From positions 30,316 through 94,315 of the forward strand of contig NZ_JAGL01000015.1 of assembly GCF_000526635.1 (NCBI RefSeq): a DNA stretch of 64,000 nt, in the 5' to 3' direction. The notes under the pieces were generated by a model, which worked only from the letters and a program-made list of their open reading frames with translations, was not told the origin of the DNA and did not search any database. This DNA comes from Aminobacter sp. J41 (GTDB lineage: Bacteria > Pseudomonadota > Alphaproteobacteria > Rhizobiales > Rhizobiaceae). Shown here piece after piece: positions 33,878-42,789 of this stretch (the first letter of the stretch is position 1; each line of letters begins with the position of its first letter). Both the position numbers and the translations under genes were made by a program.

Positions 33878-34600
33878 ATGCAGCCGACGCGCCATTCCTA
33901 CACGCCGATCGATACGGCCGAGCCGGTGACAATGGTCGAAGGCGACGGCATTGCCGTCCGACGAATCCGCGCCGGCCACATCGGCACAAAGCTTGAAACG
34001 CCGGCGACGGGCGAAAGCATCTTCGTCCTGCTGGGAGGCAAGGCCTTCGCAACCGGCCAGCTGATGGAAGGCGAGCGGCAGCTCGCTATCGTCGCGCCGC
34101 GCTCGGACATCGCGCTTGAGCCCGGCTCGACCGGTTGGCTGATATCGCCAACCCGATCCGCTTCATCCTACAACCGCCTTGCGCCGCTGCCGGCGCTCTA
34201 CGACATGGACACGCTGCAGCCACCGGCGGACAATCCGCGGCTAAAGATGCTGCAGACCGACGCGATGAGCATCAACTGGGTGCGATATGAGGGGCCGCGC
34301 AACCGCAGACAGCTCTCGCCGCATGCGCACGCCGACTTCTCGCAAGGCGGCCTCGCGCTCGAAGGCGACTTCGTCCATCACCTGCGCACGCCCTGGGGCA
34401 AGAACGCTGACGACTGGCGCGAGGACGTCCATCTTGCCGCCGCCAGCCCCAGCCTCGTCGTCATCCCGCCCACAGTCGAGCACACGACTGAAGGCACCGG
34501 CGATGGCTGGCACCTGCTGATCGACCTCTTCAATCCCCCGCGCGCCGACTTCATCGCGAAGGGCTGGATGCTAAACGCTGCGGATTATAAAGCGGCGTAG
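33878..34600 (+). CDS. Cupin-fold protein of unknown function
   Basis: A protein of 240 residues that looks like a two-domain cupin. The second half holds a likely metal site: HAHADFSQGGLALEGDF near residue 148 and a distal His in PPTVEHTTEGTGDGWH, the H-x-H plus H pattern of metal cupins. The first half has a degenerate barrel (GESIFVLLGGKAFATGQL). The GGGAG ribosome-binding site supports the ATG at 33878. In this operon it could be a dioxygenase or isomerase of a catabolic intermediate; I do not recognise the precise family. Confidence 0.6.
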   Translation: MQPTRHSYTPIDTAEPVTMVEGDGIAVRRIRAGHIGTKLETPATGESIFVLLGGKAFATGQLMEGERQLAIVAPRSDIALEPGSTGWLISPTRSASSYNRLAPLPALYDMDTLQPPADNPRLKMLQTDAMSINWVRYEGPRNRRQLSPHAHADFSQGGLALEGDFVHHLRTPWGKNADDWREDVHLAAASPSLVVIPPTVEHTTEGTGDGWHLLIDLFNPPRADFIAKGWMLNAADYKAA

Positions 34601-34648
34601 GGCGTCTTGCCGGAGGGCGGAGGCCTTGGCGAAACTGCCGACTTACCG

Positions 34649-37600
34649 CTACTTTTTATTCAAGATCTCCAACAATCCCCGCAGGGGGATCCCGACCCAG
34701 TCCGGGCGGTTGGCGAGTTCGTAGCCGATTTCGTAGGCCGCTTTCTGGATCAAAAAGAGATCAAGAATCGCTCGGGTGAATGGGGAAACACGATCGAAGC
34801 CTTCATTGGCTTCGGCGAGGTTGCTATCGGAGGCGTCGGAGCCGAAGTAGGCCGCGAGGAATTCGCCAGAAGTCTGGTCGCGCCACTGGCGCAACCGCGC
34901 CGCGGCTGTATCGCGGTGGGCATCACCTGGATCGTTCAGCGACCGTTCCACGGCCGCAGCTGCATAGTCGAGCGAGCGCAGCATGCCGGCAACGTCCCGT
35001 AGCGGCGAGTATTTGCCGCGTCGTTCATCGAGCGGACGATGTGGCTCGCCCTCGAAGTCGATGATGACGAAGTCACCCGATGCCACCAGCAATTGTCCGA
35101 GGTGATAATCGCCATGGATTCGGGCGCGCAGGCCTTCGGCTGGATACGAACTGGACTGCTGGATCAGCGCAAAGATTTCGTCTTCGCGGCTGAGAATCTC
35201 AGCTGCGGTCGTCGCTGAAGTGCTCTCCGTTTCGAAGGACACAGTGCGCAGGCGCTCGAGGATCCGGCGGACTTCCTCCGAGGTTTCGGCAATCCAGCCT
35301 TGGACGTCCCCGTCCGTGATGTTCTCGGGGCTGAATGCGGGGTCGGCAGTTTGGGTCGCAAGCGCCCGGTGAAACTCGGCGGTGCGCGCTCCGATCACTG
35401 CTCCGAGCGACAGCGGGAAGGAGAAATGCGCAGGCTCGGGCGGGGCTTCCGTCTCTTCGGCATGCTCCTCTCGGGCAAACTCGTCCACCTCCCGGCGCAG
35501 CGCCTCGGTGACCGCGGACCATGCGTCCCCTTGGTTGCGGACGAAGGCGAAGGCAACGGCGAGGGTCGTTTCGTTCCCATCAGGTGTGCGATGCTCGATC
35601 GAACCCAGGAAGGCCGGCGTGTTCTCGAAATGCGCTGTCTCGGTGAGGAATTTTGCCATCTCGACATCCGGCTGCACGCCGCTGCGCAGCCTGCGGTAGA
35701 TCTTCAGGATCAGGCTGTCACCGAAGGCGAGCGAGACGTTGCTCTGTTCGACCCCGAGCAGCTGCGGCGCGCCCACCTCGGCAATTTCTGCAAGGCCGCT
35801 GCCTGCCCGGAAGCTGATGGTGCCGCCGTCGCTGGCCGCGATCTCGTCACCGGCGCGCAGGTGAGCAAGCAGGCTTGCCGCGAGTTCCTCGTCATAGGTG
35901 CCGTCGAGCAGCGCCCCCACGTTCGGACCCCGACGCAACTTGGCGATAGTGTAAGACAGCTTCGGCGCGCCGAAGCGGATGTGGTCCTCGCCCCATTGTG
36001 CGGAGAGCGGAAGAAGATAGCACTGCGCGCCGTCACCCGTATCAACTTCGACGATGTTAAGGAGGTATCGCCCCTCATCGAGGCTCGCGAGCGGATGCAG
36101 CGAAAGGTGACGGATCTCCTGGTCCTTGGCGGCGAACCAGCGCTGAAGCCTGAAGAATTCGGGCAACACCCCGTTGTCGAATTGCCGTGCGTCGCGGTCG
36201 GCTACGGCGGTATCAACGCGCCCGTCTCGGGTGGTCAGCGTGACGAATTCGGGCAGGATGCCGGGCATTGGCACATGCCAGTCCGGCGCCTCGGCCTCTT
36301 CGGCCAGAAGGAACCAGTAAAAGCCGTAACCAGGTAGCGTAACGAGGTAGGGGAGGCTGCCGATTGGCGGGAAGGGTGAGCGGCCGGCCAGTTCGATCGG
36401 CACGGCGCCGTTCCACTGCGACAGGTCGAGTTCCACCGCCTGCGCCGCGGCCGAGAGGTTGGCAACGCACAGGATCCGCTCGTCCTCGTATTCGCGCACA
36501 TAAGCGATGATCTTGCGGTTGCGCGGGTAAAGCAGCGTCATCGTCCCGCGGCCGAAGGCGCGGTGGCTCTTGCGCACCGCCACGATGCGCCGCATCCAGT
36601 TGAGCAGCGAAGATCGGTCCCGGTCCTGGCTCTCGACGTTGATCGCCTGGTAGCCGTAGGTCGGATCCATCACTACCGGCAGGTAGAGACGATGCGGATC
36701 GGCGCGGGAAAAGCCGGCATTGCGGTCGGATGACCACTGCATCGGCGTGCGCACGCCGTCGCGGTCGCCGAGATAGTAGTTGTCGCCCATCCCGATCTCG
36801 TCGCCGTAGTAGATGATCGGCGTGCCCGGCATAGACAGCAGCAGCGAATTCATCAGCTCGATCTTGCGCCGGTCGTTCTGCATCAGTGGTGCAAGGCGGC
36901 GGCGGATGCCAAGATTGATGCGGGCGCGGCTGTCCTCGGCATAGGTCTGCCAGAGATAGTCGCGCTCGCTGTCAGTTACCATCTCGAGCGTCAGCTCGTC
37001 GTGGTTGCGCAGGAAAATGCCCCATTGGCAATTGGGCGGGATCTCCGGCGTCTGGCGGATGATATCGGTGATCGGGTGGCGGTCCTCCTGCGCGACCGCC
37101 ATGTACATGCGCGGCATCAGCGGGAAGTGAAAGCCCATCTGGCATTCATCGCCGTCGCCGAAATAGGGGCGGGTGTCTTCCGGCCACTGATTGGCTTCGG
37201 CGAGCAGCATCCGGTCCGGATAGTGCGCGTCGAGCTCGGCCCGTATCTTCTTCAGGATCTCGTGCGTCTCGGGGAGGTTCTCGTTGTTGGTGCCTTCGCG
37301 CTCCACCAGATAGGGGATCGCATCGAGGCGTAGGCCGTCGACCCCCATTTCGAGCCAGAAGTGCATCACTCGCAGCACCTCGCGCAGCACGCGCGGGTTG
37401 TCGAAGTTCAGGTCGGGCTGATGCGAATAGAAGCGATGCCAGTAGAAAGCGCCGGCCACCGGATCCCACGTCCAGTTCGATTTTTCGGTGTCGAGGAAGA
37501 TGATCCGTGTCTCGGGGAATTTTGTGTCAGTGTCGCTCCAGACATAGAAGTCGCGTGCTGCCGACCCCGGCCGCGAATGCCGCGCGCGCTGGAACCAGGG

Positions 37601-37966
37601 ATGCTGATCGGAGGTGTGGTTGATGACGAGCTCGGTGATCACGCGCAGGCCGCGCCGGTGCGCCTCAGTTACGAGCGCGCGGAAGTCGGTGAGCTTGCCA
37701 TAGGACGGGTTGACCGCCTTGAACTCGGCGATGTCGTAGCCGTCGTCGCGCAGCGGCGAGGGGTAGAACGGCAACATCCAGATTGCGGTTGCGCCGAGTT
37801 CCTGGATGTAATCGAGCCGCTGCATCAGGCCGGCGAAATCACCAATGCCGTCCCCATTGGAGTCCTGGAACGCCTTGACGTGCAGCTGGTAGATGATCGC
37901 GTCCTTGTACCACTCGCGGTCGTTGCGATCGATGATGCCATCACTGCGATGGGTGAAATGCTTCAT
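34649..37966 (-). CDS. treS: Trehalose synthase-maltokinase fusion (TreS-Mak)
   Basis: A protein of 1105 residues. Residues 1-560 are a GH13 trehalose synthase (AIIYQLHVKAFQDSNGDGIGDF; LVINHTSDQHPWF; nucleophile Asp in VDGLRLDAIPYL; acid/base Glu in LLAEANQW; NHDELTLEM). It interconverts maltose and trehalose. Residues 570-1105 are a maltokinase (catalytic HGDYHLGQ near 951, then FVIIDFEGEP), which phosphorylates maltose with ATP to maltose-1-phosphate. Fusion of the two is known in many bacteria. It overlaps glgE by 4 bases, so trehalose can feed maltose-1-phosphate directly to GlgE. No glgB is next to it. Confidence 0.95.
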   Translation of the reverse strand: MKHFTHRSDGIIDRNDREWYKDAIIYQLHVKAFQDSNGDGIGDFAGLMQRLDYIQELGATAIWMLPFYPSPLRDDGYDIAEFKAVNPSYGKLTDFRALVTEAHRRGLRVITELVINHTSDQHPWFQRARHSRPGSAARDFYVWSDTDTKFPETRIIFLDTEKSNWTWDPVAGAFYWHRFYSHQPDLNFDNPRVLREVLRVMHFWLEMGVDGLRLDAIPYLVEREGTNNENLPETHEILKKIRAELDAHYPDRMLLAEANQWPEDTRPYFGDGDECQMGFHFPLMPRMYMAVAQEDRHPITDIIRQTPEIPPNCQWGIFLRNHDELTLEMVTDSERDYLWQTYAEDSRARINLGIRRRLAPLMQNDRRKIELMNSLLLSMPGTPIIYYGDEIGMGDNYYLGDRDGVRTPMQWSSDRNAGFSRADPHRLYLPVVMDPTYGYQAINVESQDRDRSSLLNWMRRIVAVRKSHRAFGRGTMTLLYPRNRKIIAYVREYEDERILCVANLSAAAQAVELDLSQWNGAVPIELAGRSPFPPIGSLPYLVTLPGYGFYWFLLAEEAEAPDWHVPMPGILPEFVTLTTRDGRVDTAVADRDARQFDNGVLPEFFRLQRWFAAKDQEIRHLSLHPLASLDEGRYLLNIVEVDTGDGAQCYLLPLSAQWGEDHIRFGAPKLSYTIAKLRRGPNVGALLDGTYDEELAASLLAHLRAGDEIAASDGGTISFRAGSGLAEIAEVGAPQLLGVEQSNVSLAFGDSLILKIYRRLRSGVQPDVEMAKFLTETAHFENTPAFLGSIEHRTPDGNETTLAVAFAFVRNQGDAWSAVTEALRREVDEFAREEHAEETEAPPEPAHFSFPLSLGAVIGARTAEFHRALATQTADPAFSPENITDGDVQGWIAETSEEVRRILERLRTVSFETESTSATTAAEILSREDEIFALIQQSSSYPAEGLRARIHGDYHLGQLLVASGDFVIIDFEGEPHRPLDERRGKYSPLRDVAGMLRSLDYAAAAVERSLNDPGDAHRDTAAARLRQWRDQTSGEFLAAYFGSDASDSNLAEANEGFDRVSPFTRAILDLFLIQKAAYEIGYELANRPDWVGIPLRGLLEILNKK

Positions 37967-39999
37967 CGGCCGCCCTCTCCAGGAGGGATCAGTCGCCAGA
38001 TCGCGTAGGGCCGCGTTTCGGGATCAAGCCGCAGCCGGTGCAGCTTGCCGTGCCAGGTGAAGCGGTTGCCGTGGAGGAGGTCCTCGACTTCGATAGAGTC
38101 CGTGTCTTCCAGTCCGAACTCCCACAGCGGCACCTCGAACTCGGCCTCATGGGGATTGTGCGGGTCGAGGTTGACGTGGAAGAGGAGGTAGCTTCCCGCT
38201 GCGGGATCGCTCTTGCCGTAGTAGAGGATGTTCTCGTCCCAGGCGTTGTAAAAACGAAGGGACTCGTAAGCTTTCAGTGCCGAGTGCTCGCGCCTCAGCC
38301 GGTTGATGAGCGCGATGTCGTTCTTGATGTGGCCCGGCTGATCCATGTCCCAGATGCGGATCTGGTATTTCTCGGAGTCGAGATATTCCTCCTTGCCGGG
38401 CACTGCGCGCGCTTCGCATATCTCGAAGCCGTTGTAGACGCCGTAATTGCCGGCGAGTGTGGCGGCCAGCACCAGTCGCGTGCGAAAGCCCGGTCGGCCG
38501 CTCGTCTGCAGGAAGCGCGGGTTGATGTCCGGTGTGTTGACGAAGAAGTTCGGCCGCATCGTCTGGCGGTTCGGGCCCTCGACCAGTTCGGTGAGGTATG
38601 TCTCCAGTTCCTCCTTGGTGTTGCGCCAGGTGAAGTAGGAATAGGACTGGGTAAAGCCGACCTTCGCGAGCCGCGCCATCACCTTCGGTCGCGTGAACGC
38701 CTCGGCGAGGAAGATCACGTCCGGTTGCTGTTCCCGAATGTCGCTGATCAGCCACTCCCAGAACGGGAAGGGCTTCGTGTGCGGGTTGTCGACCCGGAAG
38801 ATTTTCACGCCATGGTCGATCCAGAAGAGGACGATGTCGCGCAGTGCGAGCCACAGGCCAGGTATCGCATCGCGGTAGAAGTGGACGTTGACGATGTCCT
38901 CGTACTTCTTCGGCGGGTTTTCGGCGAATTTGATGGTGCCGTCGGGACGCCAGTCGAACCATTCCGGATGCTCGCGGATCCAGGGATGGTCCGGCGAACA
39001 CTGGATGGCGAAGTCGAGCGCAATTTCGAGGCTATGGTCAGCCGCGGCGCTTACCAGCCGGTCGAAGTCTGCCAGCGTCCCGAGTTGCGGGTGGATCGCA
39101 TCATGCCCGCCTTCCTCGGAGCCGATCGCATAAGGGCTGCCGGGATCGCCTGGCTCCGGCGTCAGGCTGTTATTGCGGCCCTTGCGGTTGGTGCGGCCGA
39201 TTGGGTGGATCGGCGGGAAGTAGAGGACGTCGAAGCCAAGCTCGCGAACGTAGGGCAGGCGGGCAATCACGTCGTCGAATGTGCCATGACGCTCCGGATC
39301 ATCCGTCTGTGAGCGGGGCATCAGCTCGTACCATGCGCTGAAGCCGGCAAGTTCCCGGTCAACCCATACCTCGAGGACCTTCGGGTAGACGGTGAGATTG
39401 GTGCGCGGTCCCAGCCGCTTCATTACCTCAAGCGTTTCGTCGGCCAGGAGGAAGTCTAGCGCCACCTCCTCCTGCTGAGAGTGCGGAAGCCGGTCGAGCA
39501 GGTCATGCAGCTCAAAAACCACCTGCGCTTGCCTGCCCGCCGCCTCTACCAGTTGCCGACCTTCGACAATTTCCAAAGCGACGTTCTGGCCGGCCGCCAG
39601 CTTTTTCAGCGTGTCGGCTCGCCAGGTCGCGAACAGGTCTCGCCACGCGGCGATCGACAGCTGCCATAAGCCGACCCCGTCAAAGACAGCATGTCCGGCC
39701 CAACGGTCGTTGTCGTCATAAGCCATGGGCGTTTCGCGCCAGCTGTCCTCGCCGGTCCGGCGGGTGCGAAGTGCCGCGCCCAGCACATCATGGCCGTCGC
39801 TGAAGATGTCGGCCTCGACCAGAAAGGGACGATTGATGATGGCTTTTGCCGGAAATCGGCCGCCGTCGATTTCGGCGCTGATGTTCTCGACCGCCAGGCG
39901 GTAGGGGGCGAGGCTTGCCAGCAGTTCCGGCGCTGCGGGTTGCTGCAGCTCAAGCCGTTTTCCGCGCATGTTGCGGGCGAGCGACCTCATAGCGTGCAA
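37963..39999 (-). CDS. glgE: Alpha-1,4-glucan:maltose-1-phosphate maltosyltransferase (GlgE)
   Basis: A GH13_3 enzyme of 678 residues. The N-terminal beta-sandwich (about 30-200) is followed by the catalytic barrel. FPPIHPIGRTNRKGRNN lies near residue 261, the nucleophile is Asp404 in KIFRVDNPHTKP, the acid/base is Glu433 in FLAEAFTRP, and NTPDINP follows. It extends alpha-1,4-glucan from maltose-1-phosphate and is the first gene of the operon glgE-treS. An ECF-like promoter lies about 75 bases upstream (40074-40100). The annotated ATG could be one of several near 39990-39999. Confidence 0.95.
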   Translation of the reverse strand: MHAMRSLARNMRGKRLELQQPAAPELLASLAPYRLAVENISAEIDGGRFPAKAIINRPFLVEADIFSDGHDVLGAALRTRRTGEDSWRETPMAYDDNDRWAGHAVFDGVGLWQLSIAAWRDLFATWRADTLKKLAAGQNVALEIVEGRQLVEAAGRQAQVVFELHDLLDRLPHSQQEEVALDFLLADETLEVMKRLGPRTNLTVYPKVLEVWVDRELAGFSAWYELMPRSQTDDPERHGTFDDVIARLPYVRELGFDVLYFPPIHPIGRTNRKGRNNSLTPEPGDPGSPYAIGSEEGGHDAIHPQLGTLADFDRLVSAAADHSLEIALDFAIQCSPDHPWIREHPEWFDWRPDGTIKFAENPPKKYEDIVNVHFYRDAIPGLWLALRDIVLFWIDHGVKIFRVDNPHTKPFPFWEWLISDIREQQPDVIFLAEAFTRPKVMARLAKVGFTQSYSYFTWRNTKEELETYLTELVEGPNRQTMRPNFFVNTPDINPRFLQTSGRPGFRTRLVLAATLAGNYGVYNGFEICEARAVPGKEEYLDSEKYQIRIWDMDQPGHIKNDIALINRLRREHSALKAYESLRFYNAWDENILYYGKSDPAAGSYLLFHVNLDPHNPHEAEFEVPLWEFGLEDTDSIEVEDLLHGNRFTWHGKLHRLRLDPETRPYAIWRLIPPGEGGR

Positions 40000-40073
40000 A
40001 TCCGTGGCCTGCGGTTTGCGTGCTGGAATGGGAGGAAGTCAGGGGACTGCATGGGCGCCTCGTTTTTGCAGCC

Positions 40074-40100
40074 GAACCGCAACCTCCGTGCAAATGTTCC
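40074..40100 (-). promoter_or_regulatory. EcfG/RpoE2-like promoter for glgE-treS
   Basis: Read on the minus strand, GGAAC (40100-40096), a 17-base spacer and GGTT (40078-40075) match the alphaproteobacterial EcfG pattern GGAAC-N16/17-CGTT in 8 of 9 positions. It lies 75-100 bases upstream of the glgE start and 35 bases from a diverging GGAAC at 40135. Confidence 0.6.
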
Positions 40101-40134
40101 TGATCAGCCAGGCCTCGAAGATCTTCGGGGAGAG

Positions 40135-40160
40135 GGAACATGTCGCGCCAACGCCTGTTG
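40135..40160 (+). promoter_or_regulatory. EcfG/RpoE2-like promoter for the DUF892 gene
   Basis: GGAAC at 40135-40139, a 16-base spacer and TGTT at 40156-40159. This is the EcfG pattern apart from the first base of the -10. It lies 38 bases upstream of the gene start and diverges from the glgE promoter. Confidence 0.6.
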
Positions 40161-40196
40161 GGAGCCCGACTTCCAACCCAAACCCAGGAGAACGAG

Positions 40197-40706
40197 ATGA
40201 CCGACATCAAGGACCGCGTCGATCAGTGGCTGCGCGACGCGCATGCGATGGAGGAGCAGGCTGAAACCATGCTCAATGGCCAGGCCATGCGGATCGAGAA
40301 CTATCCGACGCTGAAGGCACGCATCGAGCAGCATCTGGAAGAGACCAAGCGCCAGCGTGCGCGGCTTGAAGCCTGCATCGAGAGGCGCGGCGCGTCCTCC
40401 TCAGGCATCAAGGACATGGCAATGAAGTTCACCGCCATGATGCAGAACCTGAGCGGCGTGTTCGCCGGCGATGAGGTCGTGAAGGGCGTGCTTGCCAGCT
40501 ACACCTTCGAGCACATGGAAATTGCCTCCTATCGCATTCTCGTGGCCGCCGCCGAAGCCGACGGCGACATGGAAACAGCGCGTGTGTGCGAGGAAATCTG
40601 CGCCGAGGAAGAAGCGATGGCCGCGTGGCTCGAGGAGAACATGGGCGAGATCGCGATCCAGCACCTGGTGCGCCAGGAAGCCTCTCTCGAAGAAGCAAAG
40701 CGCTGA
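40197..40706 (+). CDS. Ferritin-like domain protein (DUF892/YciE-YciF family)
   Basis: A protein of 169 residues predicted to be almost wholly helical, like the four-helix-bundle YciE/YciF (DUF892) proteins: WLRDAHAMEEQAETML, ARIEQHLEETKRQRARLEACI, VLASYTFEHMEIASYRILVAAAEADGD and CEEICAEEEAMAAWLEEN. The Glu and His residues that would bind a diiron centre are present (E/H in FEHMEIASY, EEE near residue 140). Members are linked to stress and desiccation responses. The start at 40197 has a CAGGAG ribosome-binding site; the longer frame adds a leader without support. It is preceded by an EcfG-like promoter and followed by a strong terminator. Confidence 0.85.
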   Translation: MTDIKDRVDQWLRDAHAMEEQAETMLNGQAMRIENYPTLKARIEQHLEETKRQRARLEACIERRGASSSGIKDMAMKFTAMMQNLSGVFAGDEVVKGVLASYTFEHMEIASYRILVAAAEADGDMETARVCEEICAEEEAMAAWLEENMGEIAIQHLVRQEASLEEAKR

Positions 40707-40724
40707 AGTGATCAGCACCACCCG

Positions 40725-40755
40725 AAGGACCGGCTCGCCGGTCCTTTTCTTTTTC
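40725..40755 (+). terminator. Rho-independent terminator after the DUF892 gene
   Basis: A perfect 9-bp stem (AAGGACCGG at 40725-40733 and CCGGTCCTT at 40738-40746) with a 4-base loop, followed by a T-rich run to 40755. It separates the DUF892 gene from the next unit, which has its own promoter. Confidence 0.85.
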
Positions 40756-40772
40756 CGCGGCCGCACCAGCGA

Positions 40773-40798
40773 GGAACACCACGCACTGTTGCCGGTTC
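40773..40798 (+). promoter_or_regulatory. EcfG/RpoE2-like promoter for the envelope-stress cluster
   Basis: GGAAC at 40773-40777, a 16-base spacer and GGTT at 40794-40797, again differing from GGAAC-N16/17-CGTT only at one -10 base. It lies just after a terminator and about 70 bases upstream of the first gene. Confidence 0.6.
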
Positions 40799-40867
40799 GG
40801 GGGCCAGACCAGTGGATGAACAAGCATTCCCTGCAGGTCTCCCATCAGGAATTCAAAGGAGCGCAAC

Positions 40868-41404
40868 ATGAACACCAATGAGCGCACGACCGGCGCGCCG
40901 GCACCCGGAGACCCGGGCCAATTCGGCGATCGCCTCTCAAGCGAGCGGCAGTCGTTCGGGGACGCTGCATCCAGTGCGAGCGAGGCGATTTCTCGCGAGG
41001 CCGGGTCGCTGAAGGATGAAGCATCGAAGGCAGCGTCGGCTCAGGCAGACAAGGCGAAGGATGCTGCCACTTCACACCTTCAGGGTTTTGCCGGGGCCCT
41101 GCGCGCAGCCAGCGACGAGCTTTCTCGCAACAACACCGGCCCTGCGGCTGAACTCGTGTCGCACGCGGCCTCCGGCCTCGAGACTTTGTCACGCTCGATC
41201 GACGGCAAGTCGTCGGGTGAAATGCTCGATGCCGTTCGCCGTTTTGGCCGCGAGAACCCGCTTGGCTTCATAGCCGGGTCGATCCTTGCCGGCTTTGCCC
41301 TCGGACGCATTGCTTCCACTGCAACCTCGTCGTCCGGATCAAGCTCTGCCTCCGGGCGCGAGCATGCAGCCCGAACCACAAGTTTTCAGGAGGATGCGTC
41401 ATGA
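40868..41404 (+). CDS. Stress-associated protein with C-terminal membrane anchor, family unnamed
   Basis: A protein of 178 residues. The first half is Ala/Ser/Lys-rich, amphipathic and hydrophilic (DAASSASEAISREAGSLKDE, ASAQADKAKDAATSHLQ), like LEA-type or phasin-like stress proteins. A single membrane-like helix lies near residues 130-150 (NPLGFIAGSILAGFALGRIAS). A Ser-rich tail follows. It begins a three-gene set with a holin-X protein and a DUF3618 protein, overlapping each by 4 bases. I do not know its exact function; an envelope role under stress is inferred. Confidence 0.6.
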   Translation: MNTNERTTGAPAPGDPGQFGDRLSSERQSFGDAASSASEAISREAGSLKDEASKAASAQADKAKDAATSHLQGFAGALRAASDELSRNNTGPAAELVSHAASGLETLSRSIDGKSSGEMLDAVRRFGRENPLGFIAGSILAGFALGRIASTATSSSGSSSASGREHAARTTSFQEDAS

Positions 41405-41796
41405 CAGTCGAACGCGATCCACGGACCATCCCTAATCTCGTGACAGACCTCGTCGAGCAACTCTCGACGCTGGTGCGTACAGAAAGCCAGCTGCTCCGCA
41501 CGGAGCTCAAGGAGAATGTCGGCCGCGCAGGCAACGGCGTCATGGAGATTGCCGCGGGAGCGATGCTGCTGCTCGCGGCACTGATCGTTCTCCTGCAGGC
41601 GTTGATCGCCGGGCTCGTCAAGGCAGGACTTGAGGCAGGCTGGGCCGCCCTGATCGTCGGCGTCATCGTCGCCGTGATTGGCGCGATCCTCGTCAAGCGC
41701 GGCACGTCGAACATGTCGCCGTCCGAAATCGCACCCAGCCGCACGGCTGCGCAGCTTCGCAAGGACGGCCAACTCGCACGGGAGCAGGCACCATGA
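41401..41796 (+). CDS. Phage-holin-X (DUF1469) family membrane protein
   Basis: A protein of 131 residues. A cytoplasmic helix (PNLVTDLVEQLSTLVRTESQLLRTELKENV) precedes two hydrophobic segments (GVMEIAAGAMLLLAALIVLLQALIAGLV and GWAALIVGVIVAVIGAILVKRG), the layout of the holin-X/DUF1469 family. Despite the name it is not a phage lysis protein; no phage genes are near. It overlaps its neighbours at both ends, so the three proteins are probably made in fixed ratio and may act together in the inner membrane. Confidence 0.85.
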   Translation: MTVERDPRTIPNLVTDLVEQLSTLVRTESQLLRTELKENVGRAGNGVMEIAAGAMLLLAALIVLLQALIAGLVKAGLEAGWAALIVGVIVAVIGAILVKRGTSNMSPSEIAPSRTAAQLRKDGQLAREQAP

Positions 41797-42782
41797 CCGA
41801 TCGTTCACCATCTGAACTCGAACGCGAGGCCGAGCAGGTACGCGCGGAAATCAGCGAAACCACCCGCCAGCTGCGGGACAAGATGTCCCCGGGTCAGCTC
41901 ATGGATGAAGCACTTGGCTACTTCAAGGACGGAGACGCGCAGCGGTTCCTCACCAACTTCAAGGACCAGGTGCGCGACAACCCGCTGGCGCTGGCGCTTG
42001 TCGGCGGAGGCCTTGCGTGGCTGATGGCAGGTTCTGGCGTCTCGTCCTCGCGGACCTCGCACCGGCCCTCCCACACGGCCGCCACGTCCCTCTATACGGG
42101 CGAGAATGCGGGGTCCGGCTATCCGGTCGCAGATAGCGGCGATGCAGAAGGCAGCAGCTTCACATCGTCTCTGAGCGACGGGCTTTCGAGCGCAAGCGAT
42201 GCTGCTTCACACGCGGCGGCCAGCGTCACCGGTACCGCAAGTAATGCTGGCCAGTATGCCCGAGAGACGATGCATGACGTGCGCGACCAGCTGCATTCGG
42301 GCGCAAGCTCGCTGCACCGGTCGGCGAGCGACTTCGGCAACCGCGCCCGTGACACATTTGCGGATGCGCTCGAGCGCGAGCCTCTGATCATCGGCGCACT
42401 CGGGCTGGCGGTCGGCGCCGCGCTTGGTGCGATGATCCCGGCCACTCGGACAGAGGAACGCTATCTCGGCTCAGCCGCCCGCACGGCCAAGGAACAGGCT
42501 GAAGGCATGCTGGCCGAAGGCGTCGAGCGCGCGAAGGAAGTTGCCGGCGACGTTTATGCGGCCGCGCGCGACGAAGCTGACCGCCAGGGCCTCACCGGCT
42601 CCGGCGAGCCTGTAAGCGAGCGGCTGTCAAAGGTGGCGAAAGCCGCCGGCGAGGAGCTGTCGCAAGCGGCACACGGGGCGCTGGGTGGCGGGGATAAGGA
42701 TCTGACCCAATCCTCGTCCACCTCGCCGTCGGACGGCATCGAAGGCACTTCCGCCGACGATCCGCTCCCGGGCCGTATCTGA
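41793..42782 (+). CDS. DUF3618 domain protein
   Basis: A protein of 329 residues. The N-terminal DUF3618 domain (ELEREAEQVRAEISETTRQLRDKMSPGQLMDEALGYF) is followed by a membrane-like segment (NPLALALVGGGLAWLMAGSG) and a long Ser/Ala-rich region with amphipathic helices. A second hydrophobic segment (EPLIIGALGLAVGAALGAMIP) resembles that in the first gene of the set. Repeated AHAAASVTG/ASDAASH-like stretches suggest coiled helices that may lie on membranes. Function unknown; the set recurs in alphaproteobacterial stress loci. Confidence 0.8.
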   Translation: MTDRSPSELEREAEQVRAEISETTRQLRDKMSPGQLMDEALGYFKDGDAQRFLTNFKDQVRDNPLALALVGGGLAWLMAGSGVSSSRTSHRPSHTAATSLYTGENAGSGYPVADSGDAEGSSFTSSLSDGLSSASDAASHAAASVTGTASNAGQYARETMHDVRDQLHSGASSLHRSASDFGNRARDTFADALEREPLIIGALGLAVGAALGAMIPATRTEERYLGSAARTAKEQAEGMLAEGVERAKEVAGDVYAAARDEADRQGLTGSGEPVSERLSKVAKAAGEELSQAAHGALGGGDKDLTQSSSTSPSDGIEGTSADDPLPGRI

Positions 42783-42789
42783 TCCACAG

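Noticed and set aside
41401..41796. Prophage, because of the holin-X name
   Set aside because: No phage structural, integrase or lysis genes are near; the family is chromosomal and linked to stress proteins.
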